From Streptomyces griseoincarnatus (GTDB lineage: Bacteria > Actinomycetota > Actinomycetes > Streptomycetales > Streptomycetaceae): a stretch of DNA of 46,604 nucleotides. The translations under genes and the position numbers were made by a program. The notes beneath the pieces are model-generated. The model saw only the letters and a program-made list of their open reading frames with translations, was not told where the DNA came from and did not search any database. The first letter of the stretch is position 1. Each line of letters starts with the position of its first letter. Positions 1-7,852 of the stretch are shown here, piece after piece. Location: NCBI GenBank assembly GCA_014649575.1, contig BMTH01000026.1, positions 1 to 46,604 on the forward strand. The letters are read 5' to 3'.

Positions 1-2
1 GC

Positions 3-1580
3 ATCCCGTACGTCACCAATGTCACCGGCACCTGGATCACCGACGCACAGGCCACCTCCGTACGGCACTGGATCGACCACACCCGCGACACCGTGCGGTT
101 CGCCGACGGCATCACCGCCCTGTGGGACCGGCTGCGTCCCGTCCTCGTGGAGATCGGGCCCGGCGACACCCTGACCAAGCTCGCCACCGGCCGTCTCACC
201 GACGAGGCACCGGTCACGGTGACCACCATGCGGCACGCCAAGGCCGAGGCGTCCGACGGGTTCGTCCTCGCCGAGGCACTGGGACGGCTGTGGAGCGCGG
301 GCGTGGACAGCGCCCTGCCCCCGGTGCCGGGGGCGCCCCGGCGGGTGCCGCTGCCCCCGTACGCCTTCGAACGCCGGCGCCACTGGATCGACGCACCGGG
401 CGCCCGGACGGACCCCGCCACCTCCGACGACACCCCCGCCGCCGCGGACTCCGGCCTCGCCCCCCGGCCCCGGCTGACGACCGAGCACGTACCGCCCCGC
501 ACGGACCGCGAACGCGAGGTCGCCCGGCTCTGGGAGGAGACCCTCGGCATCGGCGGCATCGGGCTGCACGACAACTTCTTCGACCTCGGCGGCGACTCGA
601 TGCGCGCCGTGCTGCTGGCGGGCCGGCTGCGCCAGGCCGGTGTCCTCGACGTCCCGGCGGCGACCCTGCTGGCCGCACCCAGCGTGGCCGGGGTCCTCGC
701 CGCGGCCGGCGAGCCGGCCGAGAAGGCGCCGGACAGCACCCCCACCGCGCTCGGCCCCCTGCTGCCACTGCGCGCCGAGGGCACCGCCACGCCCCTGTTC
801 TGCGTCCACCCCGGCGCGGGCATCGCATGGCGCTACACGGGCCTGCTGCCCCACCTCGGCGGCGACCAGCCCGTCCACGGCATCCAGGCGGCCGGCCTCG
901 ACGGCGCCCGGCCGCCCGCCCCGGACGCCGCCGCCATGGTCGCCCACTACCTCGACCTGGTGCGCCAGGTGCAACCCCACGGCCCCTACCGGCTGCTGGG
1001 CTGGTCCTACGGCGGATTCGTCGCCCACGCCATGGCCTGCGCCCTCCAGCGCGACGGGGAGCGGGTCGAGCTCCTCGCCATGCTGGACGCCCCCCAGCCG
1101 CACGGCGCCGCCCACGACCCCGAGGCGGCCGAACGCCAGGTCGCGGCCCTGCTGTCCAGGGTGGCCGGTCTCGCGGTCGACGGGGCGCCCGTGGACACCG
1201 TCCTGGACCGGATCGACGCCCGGGTCACGGCCGACCCGTCGAGCGTGCCCGTGACCCGCGCCGAGGCCGCCGCCATCGCCGCCGTCATGCGCAACAACCT
1301 GCGCATCGCGCCCCAGTTCGCTCCAGGCGTCTACCGGGGGGACGTGCTGTTCTTCAGCGCCGCGGAGGAGCAGCCCACCGACTCCCCGGCGGATCTGGCG
1401 GTGCTGCCGGGCAAGGCCGACAGCTGGCGGCCCTACGTCGACGGAACCCTCCACGACCACCACGTGCCCTGCGGCCACTACGAGATGACCGAACCCGAAC
1501 CGATCGCCCGTATCGGCGAAGCGGTCGCCAAGGCACTGCGCGGCCTCGGCGACCGGGCCTCCACCTCCCCTTCCCCCTGA
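3..1580 (+). CDS. antD: Antimycin-type PKS, C-terminal part (AT-carrier-TE), 5' truncated
   Basis: The reading frame is open from the window edge, so the start lies upstream. The first ~110 residues match the C-terminal part of an acyltransferase domain (VTGTWITD, then the VEIGPG segment). A carrier domain follows with its phosphopantetheine serine in LGGDS (bases ~586-600), and then a type I thioesterase with the nucleophile motif GWSYGG (bases ~1000-1018) and a late His in CGHYEMTE. In antimycin synthesis AntD is the last module: it adds an alkylmalonyl unit and its TE closes the nine-membered dilactone. The identity rests on the domain order and on antE lying 22 bp downstream. The ketosynthase is outside the window. 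A TE from another depsipeptide PKS is the alternative, but antE and antF-P argue for antimycin. Confidence 0.85.
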   Translation: MPYVTNVTGTWITDAQATSVRHWIDHTRDTVRFADGITALWDRLRPVLVEIGPGDTLTKLATGRLTDEAPVTVTTMRHAKAEASDGFVLAEALGRLWSAGVDSALPPVPGAPRRVPLPPYAFERRRHWIDAPGARTDPATSDDTPAAADSGLAPRPRLTTEHVPPRTDREREVARLWEETLGIGGIGLHDNFFDLGGDSMRAVLLAGRLRQAGVLDVPAATLLAAPSVAGVLAAAGEPAEKAPDSTPTALGPLLPLRAEGTATPLFCVHPGAGIAWRYTGLLPHLGGDQPVHGIQAAGLDGARPPAPDAAAMVAHYLDLVRQVQPHGPYRLLGWSYGGFVAHAMACALQRDGERVELLAMLDAPQPHGAAHDPEAAERQVAALLSRVAGLAVDGAPVDTVLDRIDARVTADPSSVPVTRAEAAAIAAVMRNNLRIAPQFAPGVYRGDVLFFSAAEEQPTDSPADLAVLPGKADSWRPYVDGTLHDHHVPCGHYEMTEPEPIARIGEAVAKALRGLGDRASTSPSP

Positions 1581-1602
1581 ACCCGCGTCGAGGAGAACCA
1601 GC

Positions 1603-2832
1603 GTGAGTGCGACCCAGGACCTCTACGAACTCGGTGACGCGCCCGAGATCGGCTCCGCCCCCAAGAAGATGTACGCCTCGCTCATCCGCCGTGAGCGCTA
1701 CGGACAGCCCGTCGACGCCTTCCGCACCGAGGTGGTCGACGTCCCGCCCGTGGGGCGCGGCCAGGTCCTGGTGAAGGTGATGGCGGCCGGCATCAACTAC
1801 AACAACGTCTGGGCGGCGCTCGGTTCGCCGCTCGACGTGATCGCCGCGCGGCAGAAGGCGGGCGCCACCGAGGACTTCCACATCGGCGGCTCCGACCTGT
1901 CCGGGATCGTGTGGGCGACCGGCGAGGACGTGCGCGGGGTGAAGCTCGGGGACGAGGTGGTCGTCCTCGCCAACCGCTGGGACGAGAAGGCCGAGGACAT
2001 CCGCCTCGGCGGCGACCCCACCTGGTCCACCAGCCAGCGAGTGTGGGGCTACGAGGAGAACTACGGCTCCTTCGCCCAGTTCGCGGTGGTCGACGACTAC
2101 ATGTGCCACCCCAAGCCCGCCCGGCTGTCGTGGGCCGAGGCCGCCTGCTACATGGCGACCGCCGCCACCGCCTACCGCCAGCTGTTCGGCTGGCCGCCGC
2201 ACACGGTGCGCCCGGGTGACCCGGTGCTGATCTGGGGCGGCGCCGGCGGACTCGGCTCCATCGCCATCCAGCTTGTCCGGCACGTCGGCGGCATCCCCGT
2301 CGCGGTCGTCTCCAGCGAGGAACGCGGCGAGTTCTGCCTCAAGCTGGGCGCCGAGGGCTACATCGACCGGCGGAGGTTCGACCACTGGGGACGGCTGCCG
2401 GACACCTCCGACGACGAGGCCATGGGCCGCTGGCTGTCCGGGGCCCGCGCCTTCGGGCGGGCCTTCTGGGACGTACTGGGAGAGCGCCGCAGCCCGCGCG
2501 TCGTGCTGGAGCACTCCGGCGCCGACACCATCCCCACGTCCCTGTACCTGTGCGACAACGGCGGCATGGTCGTCCTGTGCGGCGGCACCACCGGCTACAA
2601 CGGCGACGTCGACCTGCGGTTCCTGTGGATGCGGCAGAAGCGCCTGCAGGGCTCGCACGTCGCCACCGCCCGTGAGGCACGCGAGGTGACGCGGCTGATC
2701 GACCAGGGAATCATCGACCCCTGCCTGTCCCGAACCTTCGATTTCGACGAGATCGGCCTCGCGCACCAGCTCATCCACGACAACCGCCACCCGGCGGGCA
2801 ACATGGCCGCCAGGGTCGGCGACCGCGGGTGA
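1603..2832 (+). CDS. antE: Crotonyl-CoA carboxylase/reductase
   Basis: This 409-residue medium-chain dehydrogenase/reductase matches crotonyl-CoA carboxylase/reductases: AAGINYNNVW near the N-terminus, WGYEENYGSFAQF around the CO2/substrate site, the nucleotide-binding glycine stretch WGGAGGLGS, and the late HPAGNMA segment. The enzyme carboxylates and reduces 2-enoyl-CoAs with NADPH to give alkylmalonyl-CoA extenders. In antimycin assembly these feed the AT of AntD and explain the variable C7 alkyl branch. The GTG start at 1603 has a GAGGAG Shine-Dalgarno 22 bp after the antD stop, so the two are probably co-transcribed. A primary-metabolism ethylmalonyl-CoA pathway paralogue would be nearly identical in motifs; position decides the call. 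Confidence 0.92.
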   Translation: MSATQDLYELGDAPEIGSAPKKMYASLIRRERYGQPVDAFRTEVVDVPPVGRGQVLVKVMAAGINYNNVWAALGSPLDVIAARQKAGATEDFHIGGSDLSGIVWATGEDVRGVKLGDEVVVLANRWDEKAEDIRLGGDPTWSTSQRVWGYEENYGSFAQFAVVDDYMCHPKPARLSWAEAACYMATAATAYRQLFGWPPHTVRPGDPVLIWGGAGGLGSIAIQLVRHVGGIPVAVVSSEERGEFCLKLGAEGYIDRRRFDHWGRLPDTSDDEAMGRWLSGARAFGRAFWDVLGERRSPRVVLEHSGADTIPTSLYLCDNGGMVVLCGGTTGYNGDVDLRFLWMRQKRLQGSHVATAREAREVTRLIDQGIIDPCLSRTFDFDEIGLAHQLIHDNRHPAGNMAARVGDRG

Positions 2833-2899
2833 TTCACGCCCGGCCAGAGGGGTACCTGCGGCGGGGTACGACGCACACGCACCTCCCGGAGGTACCCCC

Positions 2900-3094
2900 A
2901 TGGGCAAGCTGGGCGACATGATGAACAAGGCCAAGCAGATGGCCAAGGGTCACCCTGACCAGGCCGACAAGGGCGTCTCGCGCGCCGAGCGCATGGTCGA
3001 CGAGCGGACGGGCGACAAGTACGACGCCAAGACCGACAAGGCGGCCGACGCGGCCCGGCGTTCCTACCGGGACGGCGGCACGCCGGAGCGCTGA
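2900..3094 (+). CDS. Small MT0933/Rv0909-type antitoxin-like protein
   Basis: This is a 64-residue, highly charged, Lys/Asp-rich protein with a GGAGG Shine-Dalgarno 5 bp before the ATG. The pattern GKLGDMMNKAKQMAKGHPDQ followed by MVDERTGDKYD resembles the small antitoxin family typified by Mycobacterium Rv0909, common as stand-alone genes in actinomycetes. No toxin gene is next to it. It follows antE in the same direction with a 67-bp gap and sits before a terminator hairpin. It has no evident role in antimycin formation and may be a passenger. Confidence 0.7.
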   Translation: MGKLGDMMNKAKQMAKGHPDQADKGVSRAERMVDERTGDKYDAKTDKAADAARRSYRDGGTPER

Positions 3095-3102
3095 ACCGAC
3101 CC

Positions 3103-3136
3103 GCCGCCCGCCCCCGGTGCGCCAGGGGCGGGCGGC
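3103..3136. terminator. Bidirectional hairpin terminator between convergent genes
   Basis: A perfect 12-bp inverted repeat (3103-3114 and 3125-3136, arm GCCGCCCGCCCC) with a 10-nt loop lies just after the stop of the small antitoxin-like gene and before the stop of the convergent phosphopantetheinyl transferase gene. There is no U-tract, as usual in Streptomyces. Confidence 0.6.
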
Positions 3137-3142
3137 GTCCGC

Positions 3143-3889
3143 TCAGCCGCGTGTGCCGGCCCGGCCGATGACGTAGCTGAAAGCTCCCGCGCCGACCCGC
3201 ACGACCCGCACCCGTACGGCGCGGGCGGGATCGGCGCGCAGGCACACACACAGACCGTCCTCGCCGTCCTCGCGGGGCGAGACCCTCAACCCCCGCAGAC
3301 TGTCCGCCGGACCCTCCCGGCCCTCACCCGTCATCACGGTGAGCGCCTTCCACGCCGACTCCTTGACGGAGAACAACTCCGTCACCGACCAGCCCGCGTC
3401 CGCACCGGGCGGCAGCCCCGCGTCGGCGAGCAGGGACTCCTCGTCCTCGCGCAGCACCAGGCGGGCCGCCTCGCGGGGGAGGGGCCGCAGCTCCAGGTCG
3501 CAGCCGAGCGGCAGGTCCCGGCCGGGGGCACCGGCCACGGCGACGGCGATGCCCGTACTGTGCGAGATCGACGCGGTCCGGCCCGGCGGGAACACCGGCA
3601 GGCGCCCCGACCGGGGAATCTCCCCGCAGTCCAGCCCCACCGCACGCAGGGCCCGCCGGGCGGCCCGCCGACCGGCCAGGAACTCCAGCCGGCGCCTCGG
3701 CGGCATCGCCGCGGCGGCGGCCGCCTCGGCGGGCCCGGCCGGTTCCGGACCCGGCTCCGACACGGCAGCCACGCCCAGCCCGAGCCCGTCGGCAGCCAAG
3801 AGCGGCCCGAGCGCCACCAGGCCCCCCACGACCGGTGCTGTCCCCCCGGACTCCACACCGACCCGAACCCGCGAAGCGGCCGTCCGCAC
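3143..3889 (-). CDS. antQ: Sfp-type 4'-phosphopantetheinyl transferase
   Basis: The C-terminal ~200 residues carry the Sfp-type hallmarks: the P1-like segment RLPVFPPG with ISHS, the Mg/CoA-binding GCDLELRP, and FSVKESAWKAL (the KEAxxK motif). It converts apo carrier proteins such as AntG, AntC and AntD to the holo form. The frame is open back to an ATG at 4429 (428 residues), but I prefer the GTG at 3889 (248 residues, the normal family length, AGGA four bases upstream). The extra 180 codons would be alanine/proline-rich, with lower third-position GC, and would run through a 30-bp tandem repeat and a strong hairpin just after antF. The gene lies downstream of antF on the same strand. Other Sfp-type partners, including the second cluster, cannot be excluded. 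Confidence 0.85.
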   Translation of the reverse strand: MRTAASRVRVGVESGGTAPVVGGLVALGPLLAADGLGLGVAAVSEPGPEPAGPAEAAAAAAMPPRRRLEFLAGRRAARRALRAVGLDCGEIPRSGRLPVFPPGRTASISHSTGIAVAVAGAPGRDLPLGCDLELRPLPREAARLVLREDEESLLADAGLPPGADAGWSVTELFSVKESAWKALTVMTGEGREGPADSLRGLRVSPREDGEDGLCVCLRADPARAVRVRVVRVGAGAFSYVIGRAGTRG

Positions 3890-3930
3890 GACTTCCTCAT
3901 CGGCCTGCACCGACCACACGGCGGCTTCCG

Positions 3931-4230
3931 CACGTGTCCGGGCCGCTCGCGAGGGCTTCACATGGGCTGGGGCCGCTCGCGAGGGCTTCACATCGGCCGG
4001 GGCCGCCCGCGAGAGCATCACATCGGCCGGGGACGTCCGCGTGGGTTCTGCAGCGGGCGGTGCTGTCGATACGGGGTCTGGGGCCGCCGGGACTCTCCGC
4101 GCGGGCTTGGCATCCGCGGGGCCCGTCCGCGTGGGCTTGGCACCCGCGGGGCCCGTCCGCACGGGCTCTCCCTCGGCCTGGGCCCGCCACGCGGGCTCTC
4201 CATCGGCCCCAGCCGTCCTGGGCTCCGCAC
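3931..4230. repeat. Ten degenerate 30-bp tandem repeats between antF and antQ
   Basis: The DNA falls into consecutive 30-bp units from 3931 to 4230. The best-kept units (3931-3960, 3961-3990, 3991-4020, and 4111-4170) share a CCGCTCGCGAGGGCTTCA-like or CCCGTCCGCGTGGGCTTGG-like core. Because 30 is a multiple of three, no frameshift arises, and on the minus strand the units could encode a decapeptide of the type AAPADVKPSR. It is either a repetitive N-terminal extension of the phosphopantetheinyl transferase or intergenic; the neighbouring hairpin favours intergenic. Confidence 0.7.
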
Positions 4231-4364
4231 CTCCCTGACCTGTCCCCGCCGGGGATCCAGCCGTCGGCTTCCCCTCGCCCTGCGCCGTCCGCCAGGACCC
4301 CGCGTCGGTCCCGGCCGGCCCGCTGCGCTCCGCTCCGGCTCGGCCGGGCCGTGTGCGTACGGCA

Positions 4365-4412
4365 GCGACCCGGGTCGGCCACGTCGGAGACGCCGTGGCC
4401 GACCCGGGTCGC
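4365..4412 (-). terminator. Strong 19-bp hairpin just downstream of antF
   Basis: A perfect inverted repeat (4365-4383 and 4394-4412, core CGACCCGGGTCGGCCACG) with a 10-nt loop starts 40 bp after the antF stop. It is the strongest dyad in this region and looks like the terminator of the antG-antF transcript. Confidence 0.65.
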
Positions 4413-4451
4413 GTCGGGCTCCCGGTCATCGCCGTTCGCCGCCGCACGCGC

Positions 4452-5939
4452 TCACGCCCGCAACAGCTTCTTGATGATCTTCCCGGCGGGATTGCGCGGC
4501 ACCTGCTCGATGAACTCGACCCGCCGCGGCCGCTTGTACGGCGCCAGCAGCCCCGCGACATGCGCGAGCAGCTCCGCCGTGCCCGGCTCCGCGTCCGTCT
4601 CCAGCGCGACGTACGCCAGCGGCACCTCGCCGTAGTCCTCGTCGGGCATGCCGACGACCGCCGCGTCCCGGACCGCCGGGTGGGTCATCAGAGCGCGCTC
4701 GATCTCCGAGGGGTAGACGTTCTGGCCCGCCCGGATGATCACGTCCTTGGTGCGGTCCACCAGGCTGATGCGGCCGTCCTCGTCCATGAAGCCGAGGTCG
4801 CCCGTCCTGGTCCAGCCGTTCCGGGTGATCTCCCGCGTGGCCTCCGGGTCGTTCCAGTAGCCCTGCATGACGCCCGGCCCGCGCACCACGATCTCGCCGA
4901 TCTCGCCGGGCGGCAGCTCCCGGCCGTTCTCGTCCACGGCGCGGGCGGACATGCCCGGCACGACCCGCCCGCACGGGATGCGGGCGGTGACGTCCCCGGG
5001 TGCGGGGTGCTCGTCGGGACCGAGCGTGACGAACGGGCCGCCCACCTCGGTCATGCCGTACACCTGCCGGAAGCCGCACCCGAGCCGTTCCACCGCGTCG
5101 GCGTAGACGTCGAGCGGCATCGGGGCAGCCCCGTACAGCACCTCCCGCAGGGAGGACAGGTCGGTGCGCAGGGACGTCTTCGCCTGGAGCATGAAGCGCA
5201 GCATCTGCGGCACCAGCCACATGTGGGTGGCGCGGTGCGCCTCCACCGCGGACAGCGCCCGCTGCGGGGTGAACCCGGGCATCAGCACGACCGTCGCGCC
5301 GGCCGCCAGATAGGTCAGGGAGACGACCATGCTGCCGTGGTACAGCGGGCAGCAGTTGACCATGACGATGTCGTCCGTGGGGCGGGCCATCACCAGCCAG
5401 CCGAGCGCGATGGCGCGGAACGACGCGCTGTCGACGGTCACCCCCTTGGCCTGCCCGGTGGTCGCCGAGGTGTGCAGCACGGCGATCGGGTCCGTGTCGG
5501 CCACGTCCGGCAGGTCCCGCTCGGCGGACAGAGTGCCCAGCGACGCGAAGGCGGGCTTGTCGAAGGCCACCCGGAGCCGCACCGAGGACGGCAGTCCGGT
5601 GTGCCGGTCCAGCAGCTCGGACTCACCGAGGACGGCCACCGCGCCGACGCGCTCGACGATCCCGGCGACCTCGGGCTCGGCCAGACTGTGGTTCAGCGGC
5701 ACGAAGAGCGCGCCGAGCCGGGCCAGCGCGAAGTAGCTCTCCAGGACCTCGATCCGGTCCTTGGACAGCACGGCCACCCGGTCGCCCCGCCGGATCCCCA
5801 AGTCAGCCAGACCGCAGGCGAGTTGCAGCGCACGGTCATGCAGTTCGGCCCAGGTGACGCTGCGTTCCTCGTCCACCAGCGCGGTCCGGCCGGGCCGGCA
5901 CTGACGGTTGCGCTCCAGCAGTTGCGTCAGCCACATCAC
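4452..5939 (-). CDS. antF: Acyl-CoA/acyl-ACP ligase, loads the anthranilate-type starter on AntG
   Basis: This 495-residue ANL-superfamily adenylating enzyme has the phosphate-binding loop HTSATTGQAKG, the YGMTEVGGP motif, the hinge region TRTGDLGFMD and the C-terminal catalytic lysine segment NPAGKIIKKLL. In the antimycin pathway AntF adenylates the aryl acid and transfers it to the carrier protein AntG. The GTG at 5939 and the ATG at 5936 are adjacent; both overlap the stop of antG, so translation is coupled. Motifs alone do not give substrate specificity; this comes from the pairing with AntG and the neighbouring kynurenine-pathway genes. A 19-bp hairpin follows the gene. Confidence 0.9.
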   Translation of the reverse strand: MMWLTQLLERNRQCRPGRTALVDEERSVTWAELHDRALQLACGLADLGIRRGDRVAVLSKDRIEVLESYFALARLGALFVPLNHSLAEPEVAGIVERVGAVAVLGESELLDRHTGLPSSVRLRVAFDKPAFASLGTLSAERDLPDVADTDPIAVLHTSATTGQAKGVTVDSASFRAIALGWLVMARPTDDIVMVNCCPLYHGSMVVSLTYLAAGATVVLMPGFTPQRALSAVEAHRATHMWLVPQMLRFMLQAKTSLRTDLSSLREVLYGAAPMPLDVYADAVERLGCGFRQVYGMTEVGGPFVTLGPDEHPAPGDVTARIPCGRVVPGMSARAVDENGRELPPGEIGEIVVRGPGVMQGYWNDPEATREITRNGWTRTGDLGFMDEDGRISLVDRTKDVIIRAGQNVYPSEIERALMTHPAVRDAAVVGMPDEDYGEVPLAYVALETDAEPGTAELLAHVAGLLAPYKRPRRVEFIEQVPRNPAGKIIKKLLRA

Positions 5940-6184
5940 ACACCGCCGCTCGTCCTGGCTGCCGTGCGCCCGGCCACGAAACGCTCGTAGTCGCCGATGG
6001 TGCGCAACTCCTCCATGTCCTCGGCGGTGATCTCGACGCCGAGCCGCTGCTCGACCAGCAGGACGAGACGCACCAGGTCCCCGGAGTCGATGCCGCTGGC
6101 TGCCAGGTCGGCGTCGTCGCCGATCCGGTCGGCGTACTCGACGGTGCCGGTGAGTTCGACCAGCAACTCCCTGATGGTGCTCAT
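5936..6184 (-). CDS. antG: Discrete acyl carrier protein
   Basis: This 82-residue carrier protein has the phosphopantetheine attachment serine in GIDSGDLV, within a typical four-helix acidic ACP sequence. The ATG at 6184 has an AAAGGGGA Shine-Dalgarno. It should carry the aryl starter during oxidation by AntHIJKL and hand it to the NRPS AntC, which lies outside the window. Its stop overlaps the start of antF. It is transcribed divergently from antH across a 322-bp intergenic region. Confidence 0.9.
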   Translation of the reverse strand: MSTIRELLVELTGTVEYADRIGDDADLAASGIDSGDLVRLVLLVEQRLGVEITAEDMEELRTIGDYERFVAGRTAARTSGGV

Positions 6185-6506
6185 GGTTTCCCCTTTCGCC
6201 CCGGCGTGCCGGCCGCCGCGGTCCACGACTGTCACCCCGTCAAGAGGCGGCTGCGGCCCATCCCACTCCCCGGGCCTTCCCGTGAGCTTTGTCACGCGCC
6301 CCGACTGACGCGGCGGGGATAGCCGGGCCCCGGCTACGGCCTCTTACCGCAAAGAAGCAACCCGCTCCGCCCGGCCCCGCGGTGGGCGGTTCCCCAGCCG
6401 AAGGAGTGATGCGCGTGCCCAGGCAGCCGGTACGGGACCGGGTCCGGGGGCGGTGCCCGGAGCACGGCACCGCGGCGACGGTCACCGGACGCCCGGGCGG
6501 TGTCCG
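6185..6506. promoter_or_regulatory. Divergent antGF / antH-P control region
   Basis: This 322-bp region between antG and antH must hold both promoters. In known antimycin clusters these operons depend on the ECF sigma factor AntA; I could not place its -35/-10 with confidence. Visible elements are the palindrome at 6281-6296 (separate entry), a short inverted repeat TAGCCGG/CCGGCTA at 6320-6336, and an AAGGAG at 6401-6406 that belongs to a possible short leader ORF. Confidence 0.55.
6281..6296. promoter_or_regulatory. Crp-like palindromic operator
   Basis: CGTGAGCTTTGTCACG is a dyad with 5-bp arms and a 6-bp centre. It fits the Streptomyces Crp consensus GTG-N6-GNCAC at every fixed position. 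It lies about 97 bp upstream of antG and about 210 bp upstream of antH, a sensible place for a shared operator. Confidence 0.45.
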
Positions 6507-6510
6507 GTGA
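6415..6510 (+). CDS. Possible 31-residue leader peptide coupled to antH
   Basis: A GTG at 6415 lies 8 bp after an AAGGAG (6401-6406); an ATG at 6409 is in the same frame but too close to that site. The frame reads 31 arginine-rich residues ending in TGRPGGVR, and its TGA (6508-6510) overlaps the GTG of antH. Third positions are about 90% G/C. antH has no Shine-Dalgarno of its own, so this small ORF may deliver ribosomes to it. I recognise no family. Confidence 0.35.
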   Translation: MPRQPVRDRVRGRCPEHGTAATVTGRPGGVR

Positions 6511-7544
6511 CCGCGCCGACCACCACACCCACCCCCGCTACCGTGGACGCGGCGGCCGCCCCGGACGAGGACGAGCTGCTCGCCCACTTCGACGCGCTCA
6601 TCGCCGGCGGCGAGACGATCGAACCGCGCGACTGGATGCCCGACGGCTACCGCCGCATGCTGGTCCGTCAGATCGCCCAGCACGCACACTCCGAGATCAT
6701 CGGCATGCAGCCCGAGGGCGCCTGGCTCACCCGCGCCCCGTCCCTGCACCGCAAGTCGGTCCTGCTCGCCAAGGTGCAGGACGAGGCGGGCCACGGCCTG
6801 TACCTGTACTCCGCGGCCGAGACACTCGGCGTGGACCGCGCCGACCTGCTGGACGCCCTGCACCACGGCCGCCAGCGCGCCTCGGCCACCTTCAACCATC
6901 CCGCGCTGACCTGGGCGGACACCGGTGCCATCGCCTGGCTGACGGACGGCGCCGCCGTCATCAACCAGGCACCCCTGTGCCGCACCTCCTACGGGCCCTA
7001 CGCGCGGGCCATGCGCCGCGTCTGCCAGGAGGAGGCCTTCCACGTGCGGCAGGGCTACGACCTGATGCGCGCCCTGTGCGAGGGGACCCGGGAGCAGAAG
7101 GAGATGGCGCAGGACGCGGTGAACCGCTGGTGGCTGCCGGCGGTGGCGCTGATGTTCGGACCGCCCGACACCGAGGCGGGCGGCGCCGACGCGCGCACCG
7201 CCGCGCTGGGAGCTGCGGTCTCCCGCCGCGCGATGGCCTGGGGCATCAAACGCCACACCAACGACGAACTGCGCCAGCGTTTCGTCGACACCTGCGTCCC
7301 GCAGGCCGAGCGACTCGGCCTGACGCTGCCCGACCCGGCGATCCGCTGGAACGAGGAGCGCGGCCACTACGACTTCACGCCCGTCGACTGGGACACCTAC
7401 CGCACGGCCCTGGGCGACGACACCCACTGGGCGCGCGGGCGCATCGCCCATCGCCTGGCCGCGCACGAGGACGGCGCCTGGGTCCGGGAGGCCGCCGTCG
7501 CGTACGCCGCGAGGACGGACGAGCCGGCGGGAGCGGCCGCATGA
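6507..7544 (+). CDS. antH: PaaA-like diiron oxygenase catalytic subunit
   Basis: The 345-residue protein matches PaaA, the catalytic subunit of phenylacetyl-CoA epoxidase. Diiron ligand motifs are visible: the AHSEIIG helix near residue 63, DEAGH at 92-96 and EEAFH at 175-179. In antimycin synthesis the AntHIJKL complex acts on anthraniloyl-AntG and yields 3-aminosalicylate, probably by ring epoxidation and migration of the thioester. The GTG at 6507 overlaps the stop of a short upstream ORF; an ATG at 6453 is an alternative start. Its stop overlaps the antI start (ATGA). Phenylacetate catabolism was considered, but no paaK, paaG, paaZ or paaI lies nearby. Confidence 0.9.
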   Translation: MTAPTTTPTPATVDAAAAPDEDELLAHFDALIAGGETIEPRDWMPDGYRRMLVRQIAQHAHSEIIGMQPEGAWLTRAPSLHRKSVLLAKVQDEAGHGLYLYSAAETLGVDRADLLDALHHGRQRASATFNHPALTWADTGAIAWLTDGAAVINQAPLCRTSYGPYARAMRRVCQEEAFHVRQGYDLMRALCEGTREQKEMAQDAVNRWWLPAVALMFGPPDTEAGGADARTAALGAAVSRRAMAWGIKRHTNDELRQRFVDTCVPQAERLGLTLPDPAIRWNEERGHYDFTPVDWDTYRTALGDDTHWARGRIAHRLAAHEDGAWVREAAVAYAARTDEPAGAAA

Positions 7545-7852
7545 GCGCGGCACGGGAGGGCGCGCCGGCCTCCTGGGAGGTGTTCCTGCGGGCCCGCAGG
7601 GGCCTGGCCCATCAGCACGTGGGGTCGGTGCGCGCCGCCGGCCCGGACGCGGCCCTGGCCGCCGCCCGCGATCTGTACGCACGGCGCGGCGAGCCCCTGT
7701 CGCTGTGGGTGGTCCGCTCCGACGCCCTGCACACGGCCTCCCCGGACGAACGCGACCCGTACTTCGCGGGCGCCCGCCACAAGCCGTACCGCTACCCCGA
7801 GCACTACGCGCCGCTGACCGAGAAAGGCCCCGAAGGTGAGCACCACGAGTGA
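7541..7852 (+). CDS. antI: PaaB-like oxygenase subunit
   Basis: This 103-residue protein has the PaaB signature WEVFLRARRGLAHQHVGSV near the N-terminus and the segments LWVVRSD and KPYRYPEHY. PaaB is a small structural subunit bridging PaaA and PaaC in the epoxidase complex. The ATG overlaps the antH stop, and the gene overlaps the next one by 17 bp. It is part of the tightly coupled antH-L block. Confidence 0.9.
   Translation: MSAAREGAPASWEVFLRARRGLAHQHVGSVRAAGPDAALAAARDLYARRGEPLSLWVVRSDALHTASPDERDPYFAGARHKPYRYPEHYAPLTEKGPEGEHHE

Noticed and set aside
1354..2946. Long open frame antisense to antE
   Set aside because: It is a shadow of the antE frame in GC-rich DNA, with no conserved motif or ribosome binding site.
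2900..3094. CsbD-type stress protein
   Set aside because: The residue pattern fits the Rv0909-type antitoxin family better, although both are small and charged.
3143..4429. A 428-residue phosphopantetheinyl transferase
   Set aside because: Not excluded, but the extra N-terminus would be repeats and a terminator-like stem; the GTG at 3889 gives the usual length.
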